DNA of 64,000 nucleotides from Myotis daubentonii (lineage: Eukaryota > Chordata > Mammalia > Chiroptera > Vespertilionidae), in contig NC_081841.1 in NCBI RefSeq assembly GCF_963259705.1, positions 28,870,562 to 28,934,561 of the forward strand, read 5' to 3'. Made by a program: the position numbers and the translations under genes. Positions 36,815-47,799 of the stretch are shown in pieces; within the stretch, counting starts at the first letter, position 1; the number at the start of each line of letters is the position of its first letter. The notes beneath the pieces are model-generated. The model was not told the origin of the DNA, did not search any database, and worked only from the letters and a program-made list of their open reading frames with translations.

Positions 36815-36990
36815 TGTCCTCCAATGAGATGACATTTTTATGAAGCTGTTTTTCTCTTGCTACTTGAGGATAAAGAGTATGTCCCGTATATCTCGAAGCC
36901 TTTGCATCTCTTCCTTCCTCTCCGTGCTTCTGAATGTCTATCACACAGTGATTGCTGTTTAGAAAGTACTGAATAAATGTTTCCGGAAGC
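36815..36990 (+). mobile_element. L2 LINE relic, right part
   Basis: Resumes after the hAT duplication with TGTCCTCCAATGAG and ends in the L2-like TGAATGTCTATCACACAGTG ... ACTGAATAAATGTTTCC. Confidence 0.5.
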
Positions 36991-39438
36991 AAGGGGAAGA
37001 CGAAAAAAAGTGGAAGGAAATACTCTTGGGATGATGCCTTGGAAAATAGTGAACTATTAAGTTAACTTTTCTATATAGCCCTGGAATCTAGACAGAGCGA
37101 TGCATAAGATTAGTTTAAAAGGTAGCTATTAAATGCAGACTTTTTATTTGAGGGACTCATGGTTGAACCAGATTTTAGACCCACAACCAATAAAATAAAG
37201 AGATTTCATTCATTTGTATATACATATTTAAATATATATATATATTTTTTAATAGGGAAAACAAAATGAAGTGGGTGGCTGTTTATTTCTCCAATTAAGA
37301 TAATAGAAAAAAAAAACATTATGTACCATCACCAGAGTTTCATAAAGAAACAGCTATTTGTATATCTCCCCAAATGTAGGAAAGGTAAACATAAGATTAA
37401 AGAAGTATTCTGAGTAAATATGGTTATGCAAAATATATGTAAATATTTTCTTTGTTTTTTCTTTTTATTTTCAGGCAGGACAAAAAGTTCATAGATCAGA
37501 AATGATATTCAGACGGGATTTTGGGATAGGCAGAAAGACTTTCTAAACTTCCTTTACATCCAAAGCAGGGATCTGACATTATCTCCTCTAGGTGAAATAA
37601 CCTTGAATGGACTGACATTTGCACAATGGCTTTCTTTTTGATCTGTCTGTAATTCTAATTACTTGAAAATACCTTTGCTATTTCCCTGCATCCTTCTGCC
37701 TATATTATTTTATGACAGTCTAATAAGAACTCAGCCTTCCCCACGGGCCATATGTAAAATTAGATAAATTGTAATATTTTAATGGAAATGCTAACTTTAT
37801 GTCGTAAAGCCAGGGTAGAGTTTTGGGGTTGTGTAAGATCAGAGAGAAAATAAGACACACACACTAGAATCTCTACCTTCTTGCTTCCCTTGTTAGAGAA
37901 TTATGGCTTCTCCTGTGATAGGAAGGAGCTGAGTTGGGAGGACAAGAAATAAAGCCATAATGTTGGTTCTCATAAACTCAGTGAAAAATTCCGAATTTTC
38001 TGAACCAGGTTAAGGCTGAAATCACATGATGTACCAATAACATTTTTCAAGTTTCTGCACGCAAGTATACCGGTTAGGAGTTGCTTTTTGACTGCATCAA
38101 TAGAAACCTAACCACAGTGACAAGAGGTCATCAAACCACTTGAGATGTTCAGAAGTAGGCTGCATAATTCAAGTTCAAATCTGCTCAAATCTGCTCTGCT
38201 ACCGTGGCTCCACAATGTCATCAGTGCCCAGGCTCCTTTAGGTTTGCCTTTTCACCCTCCTGATCATCTTTGCTTGATAGCTGGTCCAGCACAGACTCCC
38301 AGTTGCATTCCAAGCAGAAGAAGGAAACAATAAAAAAGAAGTGGTGCCTATATCAGGAAAGCCAAAAGCTGCCCAGAAGTCTTCCATTGACTCCTTTTAT
38401 ATCCCATCATCTAGAGCTGTCCAATGGCCACCCCCATATGCAAAAGAAATGGTGAAATGAACAATTTTGCTTTGGCACATCTCTTCCCCATAGGCTGTAA
38501 GTGAGAATGAAAGGAAAAAGGGATATTGAGTGGAAACTAGCAAGGTCTGCCACTCCAACCAATAGTGTTTCTTATGTTTCATTTTTTCCTTAAAAGCCCA
38601 AAGAATTTCTGAAGCAGGAATATAACTGTGCACCTTCATGTGAAACATAGTGTTCCTCACATCCAGAGAGTCATCAGAGATAATACATTTCTTCTTCCCT
38701 CTTTTTTCTAGGTCTGGTTGCCACATTAACTCAAATAAACTACTAGTATAATAATTTAGGGTAAAAACCCTCAAATTTTAGAGTCATATGTGAACCCTCT
38801 CCATTGCGCCCCTCACATTTAGTCAAATGTCATATTTGGTAAAAAAATCACCACTTTTCTATTATTTCCTCTCCCTCTTTTTATTCCTCAATGCTATGAA
38901 AGTGCTTATCTCTTTCTTTTGTTTTTTTCTAAAGGCCTCTTGACTGAACTCTCAACATCCCCTCTGACCCCTCCCTGGTCCACCCTATACATTTCAGTTT
39001 GAGTCAATCTTCTTGGTAATCCATTTTTATGCTATACATCTTTTCAAAATCTTTGGTTATTTCTATGGCCTGTCAGCTAAGTGAGTCACCATAAAACTAA
39101 CTTCTTGGTGAACTTAAATTAAGGGTGATTCCTGTAAAAACACCACCCTTCAACATTCTCCAATGGTTCTTCAAGACTGAATGTAATTGTCTATTGGGAA
39201 GCCTATTCAGGTGTCCAGACAGAATAAATCACCTCTTCCTCCATAAAGTTAAGAGTTATTTGCAAGTTCAGGGACTATTCATTATATTCCTCAGGTGACA
39301 TGGCAGAGAACCTGACATGCAGTAGGTGCCCAATAATTGTCTATATGACTGACCATATTTATATAGCGATTATTGAGTTCCTCTGGCTAGATATCAGAAA
39401 TGCAGGCTGCTCCAGTATAAATGCTAGGCACACATATG

Positions 39439-39497
<59 letters not shown>

Positions 39498-39739
39498 CCT
39501 AGATCCCTAACTTCATTTCTTCTCTGAATTTCAACATTTTGCTTAGAAGGAATTTTCTAGTTTGCTTGTTAAATGCTCATCTGTAGTTATTATCCTTTGC
39601 CCATGTCTGCCTAATGGGACATAAATCATGCCTGATACTCACACAAGTTGATTAACCACTTTCATGGCAAAAAGCAAGTAAGAGGCTCTTAGAGGATTTG
39701 GGATTAATATAAATAATAAAAGTAATAATATCGTGAATA
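36991..39739. other. Single-copy intergenic DNA
   Basis: No gene recognised. The 38100-38460 part has the look of an old repeat I cannot name. A microsatellite lies at 39442-39495. Confidence 0.4.
39442..39495. repeat. (AC)n microsatellite
   Basis: About 27 AC units, uninterrupted. Confidence 0.97.
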
Positions 39740-39789
39740 CCATATATTAGGCATTGTGCTAAGTACTTGACATAGATTGCTTCATTTAA

Positions 39790-40721
39790 TCCTATCTAAT
39801 AAAAGAGAAAAATGGTAATTGGCGTACGACGATACCCTTTTCATTGGCTAATCAGGGCTATATGCAAATTAACTGCCAACAAGATGGCGGTTAATTTGCA
39901 TATGTAGGCACAATGCAGGGAGGCGAAAGGGAAAGCAGGAAGAAGCCCCCTGCCACTGACAGTGATCGGAAACCCAGGGGGGAGCTAAGAGCTGGGGGGC
40001 AGGACAAAGGCGGCCCTGGGGCCGCCTTTGCCCTGCCCCCCAGCCATGATCGGAGAATCAGGCGCCTTTTTCGCCCTGGCCAGTGATAGCAGGAAGTAGG
40101 GGTGGAGCCAGCGATGGGAGCTGGGCATGGTCGAAGCTGGCAGTCCCAGGAGCTAGGGGTCCCTTGCCTGGGCCTAAAGCGGAGCCCACGATCGCGGGGC
40201 CGCTGCAGCTGTGGGTCCCCGCTGCCCAGGCCGGACGCCTAGGCCAGAGGCCTCAGGCCTGGTCAAGGGGCCGATCCGGTGATTGGTGATCGGAGGGTGA
40301 TGAGGGTCAACTCCTCTGGCCCAGGCATCAGGCCTGGGTGGGGGGCGGAGCCGGGGATTGGGGGGATATGATGGTCCCCTTGCCCAGGCCTGAAGCCTGG
40401 GTCAGAGGCATCAGGCTTGGGCGGGGGTGGACCAAGCGATCAGAGGGAGATGGGGGTCCCCTGCCCAGGCATGATTCCTGGGCCAGAGGCCTCAGGCCTG
40501 GTGGGGGCCAGAGCCAGTGATCAGGGGGAGATGGGGGTCCCCTGCCCAAGCCTGACACCTCTGGCGCAGGCGTCAGGCCTGGGCAAGGGGCCGATCAGGC
40601 GATCGGAGGGTGATGGGGGTCAACGCCTGAGGGCTCCCAGTATGTGAGAGGGGGCAGGCTGGGCTGAGGGACACTCCCCCACACACACCCAGTGCACGAA
40701 TTTCGTGCACCGGGCCCCTAG
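39790..40721 (+). mobile_element. Non-autonomous HeliBat-type Helitron (H3)
   Basis: Starts TCCTATCTAATAAAAGAG after an A, and ends with hairpin GTGCACGAATTTCGTGCAC then CGGGCCCCTAG. The 5' region holds ATGCAAAT (39862-39869), AAGATGGCGG (39881-39890) and ATTTGCAT (39894-39901). The interior repeats and the palindromic CAAAGGCGGCC...GGCCGCCTTTG match H1 in opposite orientation. Confidence 0.95.
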
Positions 40722-41070
40722 TCTATATATAAAAGCCTAAGTGACTGTTCAACTCGTAGCTATGACATGCACTGACAACCAGGGGGCAGACGCTCAATGT
40801 ACAGGCATAGAAACATGGAATAGACTGATGAATCTCAGAGGAAAGCGGGGCGGGGCAGGGTGGGAAGAAATTAACCAAAGATCTTATATGCATACTAGAG
40901 GCCTGGTGCATGGATCTGTGCGTCGGTGGGGTCCCTCAGCCTGGCCTGCAGGGATCAGGCCAAATCCATGCACCAGGCCTCCGACATCCCCTGAGGGGTC
41001 CCGGATTGTGAGAGAGCACAGGTCAGCCGAGGGACCCCACCAGTGCACAAATCTGTGCACGGGCCTCTAG
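40722..41070 (+). mobile_element. Composite Helitron (H4) with an L1 fragment and doubled 3' ends
   Basis: Begins TCTATATATAAAAGCC directly after the CTAG of H3. The head (to about 40797) carries a CTCF-like CAACCAGGGGGCAG. Next comes an L1 3' UTR piece (about 40798-40893: TGATGAATCTCAGAGGAAAG, TTAACCAAAGATCTTATATG). The last part (40894-41070) starts with an inverted Helitron 3' end (ACTAGAGGCCTGGTGCA) and closes with a forward one (GTGCACGGGCCTCTAG). Confidence 0.88.
40776..40789 (+). promoter_or_regulatory. CTCF-like core motif in H4
   Basis: CAACCAGGGGGCAG, one base off the strong form in H5. Confidence 0.4.
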
Positions 41071-41165
41071 TCTTCAATAAAATCCTATGAAGAAAGTATC
41101 ATTACCTCCATTTTACAGGTGAGAAAACTGATATCAATGGAGCTAAGTAATTTTCTCTGAATCAT

Positions 41166-41874
41166 TGTATCCCTGATGGCAAAGCTGATGCTACTAACCA
41201 TATCTACATGGTTTAAGTATGGAAAGGGGTTAATTGGGATCAAGAAAATTGTGTTTTGAAATAAATAATAACCATGTTTACCTAAAAAGTAATCAAGGTG
41301 TGCATAAGCCTGATGATAATAGTGTAGCAGAAATACACTTTTGTCAAATATCCTTAGTGAAGGGAGTGGCATACTCTTGTAGATATGGGTGGTTAGGTCA
41401 GGGTCTCAGCTCTTCCGTTATTCTTAAGTTCCTTCATTCTCTTCTTTTTAATGTCCAACTAATGTTGTGCAATACTGACACCCTCCTTCTAAATGATTTC
41501 TGTTACTTTTTTTTTTTTTCCTCTGCGTTGTTTGGGCTTGGCAATTTTCAGGTTGAATACCTTTTTCTGGATCAGTTCACCTTTTGCTCACCTTATTGTG
41601 TTGTGCCCTGCTTTTTTTCTCTAGCCCTTTATTATGGGCTTTCTAGGTTCTAAGATAGTGTCTTACAAAACAAACTTTTTGATTGACACTTACAGTAAGA
41701 GTTATACTCACACACACAATACTTGAAACATAACCTACTACTAAATCCATCTGCAATGCATCTGAGTTTATAAAAGCCATGGGCTTATGATTGTACTTAA
41801 AAGAGAAAAAGTTAAAGTATACAGAATAGTTATAATACATAAAAGCTAAATAAGGTGCCAATATGCAAAATATA
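41166..41874. other. Single-copy intergenic DNA
   Basis: Nothing recognised. The 139-codon frame at 41234-41653 lacks motifs and is hydrophobic, low-complexity in part. Confidence 0.4.
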
Positions 41875-42350
41875 TAAAAAACTAATATTACTCAGTAGCA
41901 AAACCATCAATCTGACTTTAAAATATGCAGAAGATCTGAATAGACACTTTCCCCAAAGAAGACACACTGATGCCCAACAGGTATATGAAAAGATGCTCAA
42001 CATCATTAATAATCAGAGATTTTGCAAATAAAAACCACAATGAGATGTCACCTCATACCTGTTAGAATGGCTGTTATCAAGACATGTTGGCAAAGATGTG
42101 GAGAAAAGGGAATCCTTGTGCCATGTTGGTGGGAATGCAAATAGGTGTGGTCACTATGGAAAGCAGCATGGAGGTTCCTCAAAAAAATAAAAACAGAATT
42201 ACCTTATGATTCAGCAATTCCACTTCTAGGTATATATCTAAAGAAAATAAAAACACTAACTTGAAAAGATATATGCACTCCATGTTCATTGCATCATTAT
42301 TTATAATAGCCAAGTTATAAAAACAATCTAAGTACCCATCGATAGATGAA

Positions 42351-42621
42351 TGGGTATATAAAAGCCTAAGCCACCTAATGACCGGAGGACTAAACGACCG
42401 CATGACCCGTCAACTGGTCGCTATGTCGTGCACTGACCACCAGGGGGCAGATGCTCAATGCAGGAGCTGCCTCCTGATGGTTAGTGTGCTCCCACAGCCA
42501 ACCTCCACAGCTGGCCAACCTCCCAAGGTCCCTCCCCCAAGCTGGCCAGCCCTGATCGACCCTGTTGCCTGCCAGGTCAAGGGACCCCACCTGTGCATGA
42601 ATTTATGCATCAAGCCTTTAG
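42351..42621 (+). mobile_element. Short Helitron (H5) inside L1
   Basis: 5' end TATATAAAAGCCTAAG like H4, with the first bases altered. 3' end has the degenerate hairpin TGCATGAATTTATGCA then AGCCTTTAG followed by T. Carries the best CTCF-like core in the window. Confidence 0.85.
42437..42450 (+). promoter_or_regulatory. CTCF-like core motif in H5
   Basis: CCACCAGGGGGCAG, in the context GACCACCAGGGGGCAGATG, fits the CTCF core at all key positions. Binding is inference. Confidence 0.55.
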
Positions 42622-42882
42622 TCTCTCTATAAAAAAGGAATGAAATATTGCCATTTGCATCAACCTGGACACACTTTAGGGCAACATTCTAAGTGAAATA
42701 AGTCAGACAGAGAAAGATGAATACCTTATGATCTCTCTAACATGTGGAATTAAACAAATAAACAAATAGCTGATAGTTACAGAGAACAGATTGGTGGTTG
42801 CCAGAGGCAGTGAGTTGAGTGGGAGAAATAGATGAAAGGGGTTAAAAGATAAAAACAAACAAAAATAAAAACATACAAACAA

Positions 42883-43099
42883 GCCGAAACCAGTTTGGCT
42901 CAGTGGATAGAGCGTCGGCCTGCGGACTGAAGGGTCCCAGGTTCGATTCCGGTCAAGGGCATGTACCTGGGTTGCAGGCACATCCCCAGTGGGAGATGTG
43001 CAGGAGGCAGCTGATCGATGTTTCTCTCTCATCGATGTTTCTAACTTTCTATCTCTCTCCCTTCCTCTCTGTGAAAAATCAATAAAATATATTTAAAAA
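42883..43099 (+). mobile_element. VES SINE in the L1 A-tail
   Basis: Young, near-complete copy with A and B boxes (TGGCTCAGTGGATAGAG; GGTTCGATTCC). Flanks ACATACAAACAA and CCATACAAACAA show target duplication in the poly(A) region of the L1. Confidence 0.95.
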
Positions 43100-43114
43100 A
43101 AACCATACAAACAA

Positions 43115-43708
43115 ATATAATGGTATATGTATTCTGTTTCTTCTACTGAATGAATACTTATTTATTCAGTGTCAATTTGTATTCGTCTCTTTTTCTAAAT
43201 AGAGAAGATTAAATGTGAATAATTGTAAGTCAAATTACACCAAGAACACGAAGTGCTAATCAACATAGGTGGTATTGCATTATAATCAGTTCAAAAGAGA
43301 GTCCAATAATATGTGTAAGAAAGAGGATTAGTTGAATGTCCTAATAGGAAATCTAACTATAGATTATGATTCCTTATTTCTTGGGAGATAAAAATCTCTA
43401 AATGAGCCTATAGCTTATAATAAGATATTTAATGACATATATAAGCTTATAATAATCCTAACACATCAATTTGGGAAAAAGCATTGAATTATGGGAAATT
43501 ATAACCTATGTGAAAAACTTACACTTAAAATTATTCTTTTGACGTAACAAGAAAGCCTGGTTATTAGATTATTGGCCAAATTCATGTGTGCTGACTCAAA
43601 TGTTAGTCATTTTGGACAGAGTAGCTTATTCTCCTGCCCCAACTGAGGTTCATATAATCAACAACACAAATTCTGCATCCTCTGCTAGTTCAGACAATAC
43701 TTTGCAAT
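43115..43708. other. Single-copy intergenic DNA
   Basis: AT-rich, nothing recognised. Confidence 0.5.
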
Positions 43709-43917
43709 TTTTTAAAGAACAGTTTATTGGTTTTTAGGGAGAGAGGAAGGGAGAGAAACATCAATGTGAGAGTGTAGCATCAATTGGCTGCTTCCTGCAT
43801 GCCCCTTACTGGGGATCAAGCCTGCAACCAGGGCATGTGCCCAAATCAGGAATTGAACCAGCAACCTCTTGATGCACAGGATGATGCCCAACCAACTGAG
43901 CCACACTGGCCAGGGCT
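43709..43917 (-). mobile_element. VES-family SINE, older
   Basis: Reversed copy: TTTATTGGTTTTTAGGGAG tail, GCATGCCCCTTACTGGGGAT block, AACTGAGCCACACTGGCCAG head. Confidence 0.88.
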
Positions 43918-45624
43918 ATTTTCTGTTTTCAAAATGGAATTACTATTAACATAAACTTTGAAAAATATGAAGCAAATATTAATTTCAATTAATAATTTTT
44001 GTTACAGATTTTTTTCCTAAATAAGTTTGGACATCATAAAAATTTCTGTCTGGTTTTAAAGTACCTGAAGCAAATTAGATGGGATTTTATTGAAATGTTT
44101 AGAAAAATTTGACTGAGATCCTAATCACTGTTTAAGTGGTTGGATCTGATTTATTAAACTTATAAGTTTTGGTTTATTAGCTGTTTAAAATGGTGTACAG
44201 ATGTTTAGAGAAACATCATTTATTAGAGTTATATATTTAATAAATTGAGCATCAAGCAAAGAATAAATAACAGTGCACCCTACATTTCAAGCACTAAAGT
44301 CTCTAAGGAAAAAATAAATAAGTGCCCACTATTGGCTACACACATGGTAGGTCCTCAATGATTTTTTTTTTACCATAAAGTTAACTGGCCTTCCCAGGTA
44401 ATATTTTATTCCTTATTTTCTCCCATATTTTATTTTTCTCCCATTTTTTCCCTCCTGTACCAATAACTGTCTCAGATGTGGTCTCTGTGTCTTCTCCTAG
44501 CTCTTGCTACTACTCACACTAAATTGAGGATATTCTAAGAAGAGTACAGGGATAATAGGTCAAAGATACCCTAGCAGCTCCACCAAACTTGGGCTGTGTG
44601 ACAAACTGGGTGTTGTGAGGGATGTTTCAGTGAGTCATGCTGTAATTAACCTAAGCAACTATACAACTAAAATTTGGGGGCAGGGGTGGGGGAGGTGGTT
44701 TGCACGATGCCTCCTCTGCTCAGGGCAATCCATTTGATCACTTTCTTCAGTGATCATCACAGATCTAAACTCAAATTCCCAGAAGTCTCTGGTGTGGTGG
44801 AAGTTCCCATTCCCACTTAACATGGAATGATTTAGGTCTAAAAGGCCCCCAATGTATGGAAGTAGCTATGGTGATGGCAGCAGTCAGTGGAAGCAGGGGA
44901 AGGAAGAACGTGGTGGAGATTTTTTTTCTGTGGTAATATCAGAATGTAATGGATCAAATTTTGCTCTGGTCTACCTTAAGGATAACTGCTTTGCCCACTA
45001 TTGCTTCAGCCTGGTTTACCATGGTAATTCTGAGACCAAAATGTTCCTTAGCGATTTGGCAGCTGACCAGGACTCAGCATCTGAATATAGCTCGTGTGTT
45101 TTAGACCAATGAGCACGAAGCTTGACACAGATTGCTATTCTCCCCTTAAGTTCGTTTTCATATCATCTTATGGAAGTAAGTTATAAAATATCAAAGACGG
45201 GTGACATACTCATTTTCTTATCTTGACTTCTGAGACAGTCTAGCCTGACTTCACCACAGCATGTTCTTTCTAATACAGAAAATTGCAGCTTTCTGCTATG
45301 AGTTCCTCTCATCTGTTCTGGCTACCTCTTGTTCTGGACACTGCTATTCATAATAGGGATCCTCTAATCTTGGTATCCTGACTTTGCAGGCTCAAATAAA
45401 TCCCTTTATGGTGTGGTGAAAAAAAAAAGAATTTCTAAGTAGATTGTATCTAGGAAATTATGATCACTCTCATTCACAATTTTCATCATTAAAGATGACA
45501 TAAATTCTAAAATATTTGGGGTTTTTCTCATGAATAGGCCATTATTTTCTAGTTCTTGGCCAGAAAATAATGACTGTAATAATATAATAATAGTAATGAC
45601 AATCATTTAACAGTGACCATACCG
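43918..45624. other. Single-copy intergenic DNA
   Basis: No gene or repeat recognised. An 86-codon frame at 44852-45112 lacks motifs. Confidence 0.45.
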
Positions 45625-45835
45625 TAGAGCCAGAAAGCCTATGTTTAAATCTCAGGTGTACTATTTACTAGCTGTATGACCTAGGGCAAGTTAAATAACT
45701 TCTCTGTGCTTTTACTTAAAATCTGTAACATAGAGTAATAATACGTATGTTACGATGGTGTTGTGGAAATTACATGGGCATGGGAAACTGCCTGGTATAT
45801 GGTAAGTGTTCAGTAAATGTTAACTATTATTAACA
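45625..45835 (+). mobile_element. MIR SINE, nearly full length
   Basis: Blocks in MIR order: GAGCCAGAAAGCCTATG, TTACTAGCTGTATGACCTAG, ACTTCTCTGTGCTTTTAC, TGGTAAGTGTTCAGTAAATG. Confidence 0.8.
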
Positions 45836-46689
45836 GCTATTGAAGATGGGACATACGATAATGTTACATGTTACAAATGGACTGCTTTATTTTCGGTGAT
45901 TTAAAGTCTTCCGTGGGGTTAAGGAAGATTTGGATCCTTTGTTGTCTGAATGTCTCTTGCTCCCATTTTTCTTTGTATTGTGCCCATTAAATTTGGTCCA
46001 GTTAACTGCAAACACCTTGGTAATAAAGCCAAAATATTCTGTAATCAGCTCTGCTATCCAAATTTCATGAGTATTCAGCTTTTCAGCCCAGAATACCGAT
46101 TGTGTAAACAGCGCAATGAATTCTAACTCACTTTTGATTGCCATGATCTGAACCAAACACGAAACCTAGTTGATCCAAGATGATTTGGGCTTTGCAATTT
46201 TGTGCATTACGTGCTCTGCACACTCAAAGCAGGAGTATCTTTGGATTTAACATATTTTCCTTTTCAGAAGACAAAAATTCTTTTAATTAAAAACATTTTT
46301 AAAAATTTCAGTATGTGTAATTGTTAACACCTGCTATGTGTTACCAGCAGATGTTTCTGACTTACCCAGGGGAACTGATATAATTATTCTATAAGCTTAT
46401 TGGCATGGCATTTACCGAGATAGGAAACTTTCGCTGCTGATTTTGTATGCAGTATTTGGTATTTCTTTTCATCATTTTCCCAATTGCTGTTAACCCCTAC
46501 TACCCTCCCCCACCAGGCCCACCAAATAGTTACAAAAACGGTCATGCCCATTTCAGTGTTTGTGAAAAGTTACTGAAATTAAATTATGTGTATTCTGAAG
46601 CATTGTAAATTTTACTTTTAAGTGTTTTAGCAGCTAATCCTTATAATGTTCAATATGGGAGTCTTACATGGTGATTATAAATGTAGAAG
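45836..46689. other. Single-copy intergenic DNA
   Basis: No repeat recognised. A minus-strand 89-codon frame (45887-46156) spans balanced-composition sequence with no known domain. The stretch could be a conserved element. Confidence 0.4.
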
Positions 46690-47795
46690 TGTAATAGGCA
46701 GTTAGACAGACAGGAGCAGGGCAAGGGCGATGGGTTGGATACATAAGGTCACCAGGGCTGAAGGCCTCAGGTGCCTAGGAAGGGGCAAAACTGGGAAAAC
46801 AAGGACCTGGCACCCATGGCAACCTTTCAAACCTTCTTTGTGGATTGGGCCCCTGATCTTTCATATTGCTGGTCATACAGTTTAGCTCCCCTGACTTTTC
46901 CTCCCTAAAGATAACATCTAGGCCTCAGTTGTATTTCAGCTCAAAAAAAAAACAACAAAACAACAACAACAACAACAACAACAAAAAAGGGGCAGCAAAA
47001 CAAAACCAGACAAGTGACACTGTGACTGCCTCAGAACCAGCAGCAATGACTAATGACCCCTGCCCTACTTCCGACCAATCAGTGGAGACCATGACCCTGA
47101 AAAAGCACACCTGGAAAGCTGATGAATATTTTATTGAAACCCTCCCCGAGACCTCCCTTAAGATTCCCACCTGCAAGAGAGAGAGAGAAATACCCTCCAC
47201 ACAAAGTCCCAGTGCAAGCTCTCCCCAGGGAGCACGCCCATGCTATTCCTGTACCTCCTTTCTTCTCTTTAAGCCTGCAGTGGTTCTCAACCTTCCTAAT
47301 GCCATGACCCTTTAATACAGTCCTCATGTTGTGGTGACCCCCAATTTCATTGTTACAAATTGAACATAATTAAAGCATAGTGATTAATCATAAAAACAAT
47401 ATGTAATTATATATGTGTTTTCCGATGGTCTTAGGCAACCCCTGTGAAAGGGTTCTTCCACCCCCAAAGGGGTCGCGATCCACAGGTTGAGAACCGCTGC
47501 TAAGGGATCCCAGGAGACTTGCAACCAGGGAGTCATGGGCAGCAACAGCTCGTCCAGGGTTAACCTTCCGAACCTCTCTCCAAGGCCCCCCTTTCTCTGA
47601 CTTCCCAGCGAGCCTAGCAGACCACCTGGGCTCTCCTGAGGCTTCTCCTAAGCCTAAGCCCTTCCTTGTCTCACTGTCCTGAGTGTCCATTTGCTGTGGT
47701 CAATGAACTCTTGCTTGCTTTGCTGCACTGTCTCTTAATTGAAACCTTTCCTTCAAGAAGGCAAGAGCCGAGGTCTCATAGTCTCGCTGGTAGCA
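46690..47795. mobile_element. Solo LTR of an endogenous retrovirus (ERV1-like)
   Basis: Begins TGTAATAGGCAG and ends GCTGGTAGCA (5'-TG...CA-3'), with a 4-bp duplication GAAG at 46686-46689 and 47796-47799, the size usual for gamma-type ERVs. A CCAAT-type box (GACCAATCAG, about 47073) and a C/T-rich end (AATGAACTCTTGCTTGCTTT) resemble LTR promoter and polyadenylation regions in plus orientation. No gag, pol or env sequence is present, so the internal part was lost by LTR-LTR recombination. Without the SPIN insertion it is about 884 bp. It also contains a (CAA)n run (46953-46988). Strand is inferred. Confidence 0.75.
47278..47499. mobile_element. SPIN (Space Invaders) non-autonomous hAT
   Basis: 222 bp with inverted ends CAGTGGTTCTCAACCT and AGGTTGAGAACCGCTG, and the SPIN internal sequences ACAGTCCTCATGTTGTGGTG and GGTCGCGATCCACAGG. 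This family entered several tetrapod lineages by horizontal transfer. I see no clean 8-bp duplication. It lies inside the solo LTR, so it is younger than that LTR. Confidence 0.95.
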
Positions 47796-47799
47796 GAAG

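Larger units (their letters stand above)
39740..41165 (-). mobile_element. MIR-type relic split by two Helitrons
   Basis: The left piece ends GATTGCTTCATTTAA at 39789. The right piece resumes TCTTCAATAAAATCCTATG at 41071 and runs to TTTTACAGGTGAGAAAACTG. Joined, these follow the MIR order without loss, giving the exact A^T target used by the Helitrons. Confidence 0.7.
41875..42882 (+). mobile_element. L1 3' part, split by a Helitron
   Basis: The left piece (to about 42350) is L1 ORF2 C-terminal sequence, for example CACAATGAGATGTCACCTCA and GGCAAAGATGTGGAGAAAAG. The right piece (42622-42882) goes from ATGAAATATTGCCATTTGCA through the L1 3' UTR (ACAGATTGGTGGTTGCCAGA) to the A-rich tail. About 45 bp of expected L1 sequence seem missing at the Helitron junction. 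5' truncated and not functional. Confidence 0.85.

Noticed and set aside
46866..47315. 149-codon frame
   Set aside because: Runs from the LTR across its (CAA)n tract into SPIN; no retroviral protein motif.
47270..47507. 8-bp SPIN target duplication
   Set aside because: TAAGCCTG and CTAAGGGA share only a shifted TAAG; not a convincing duplication.
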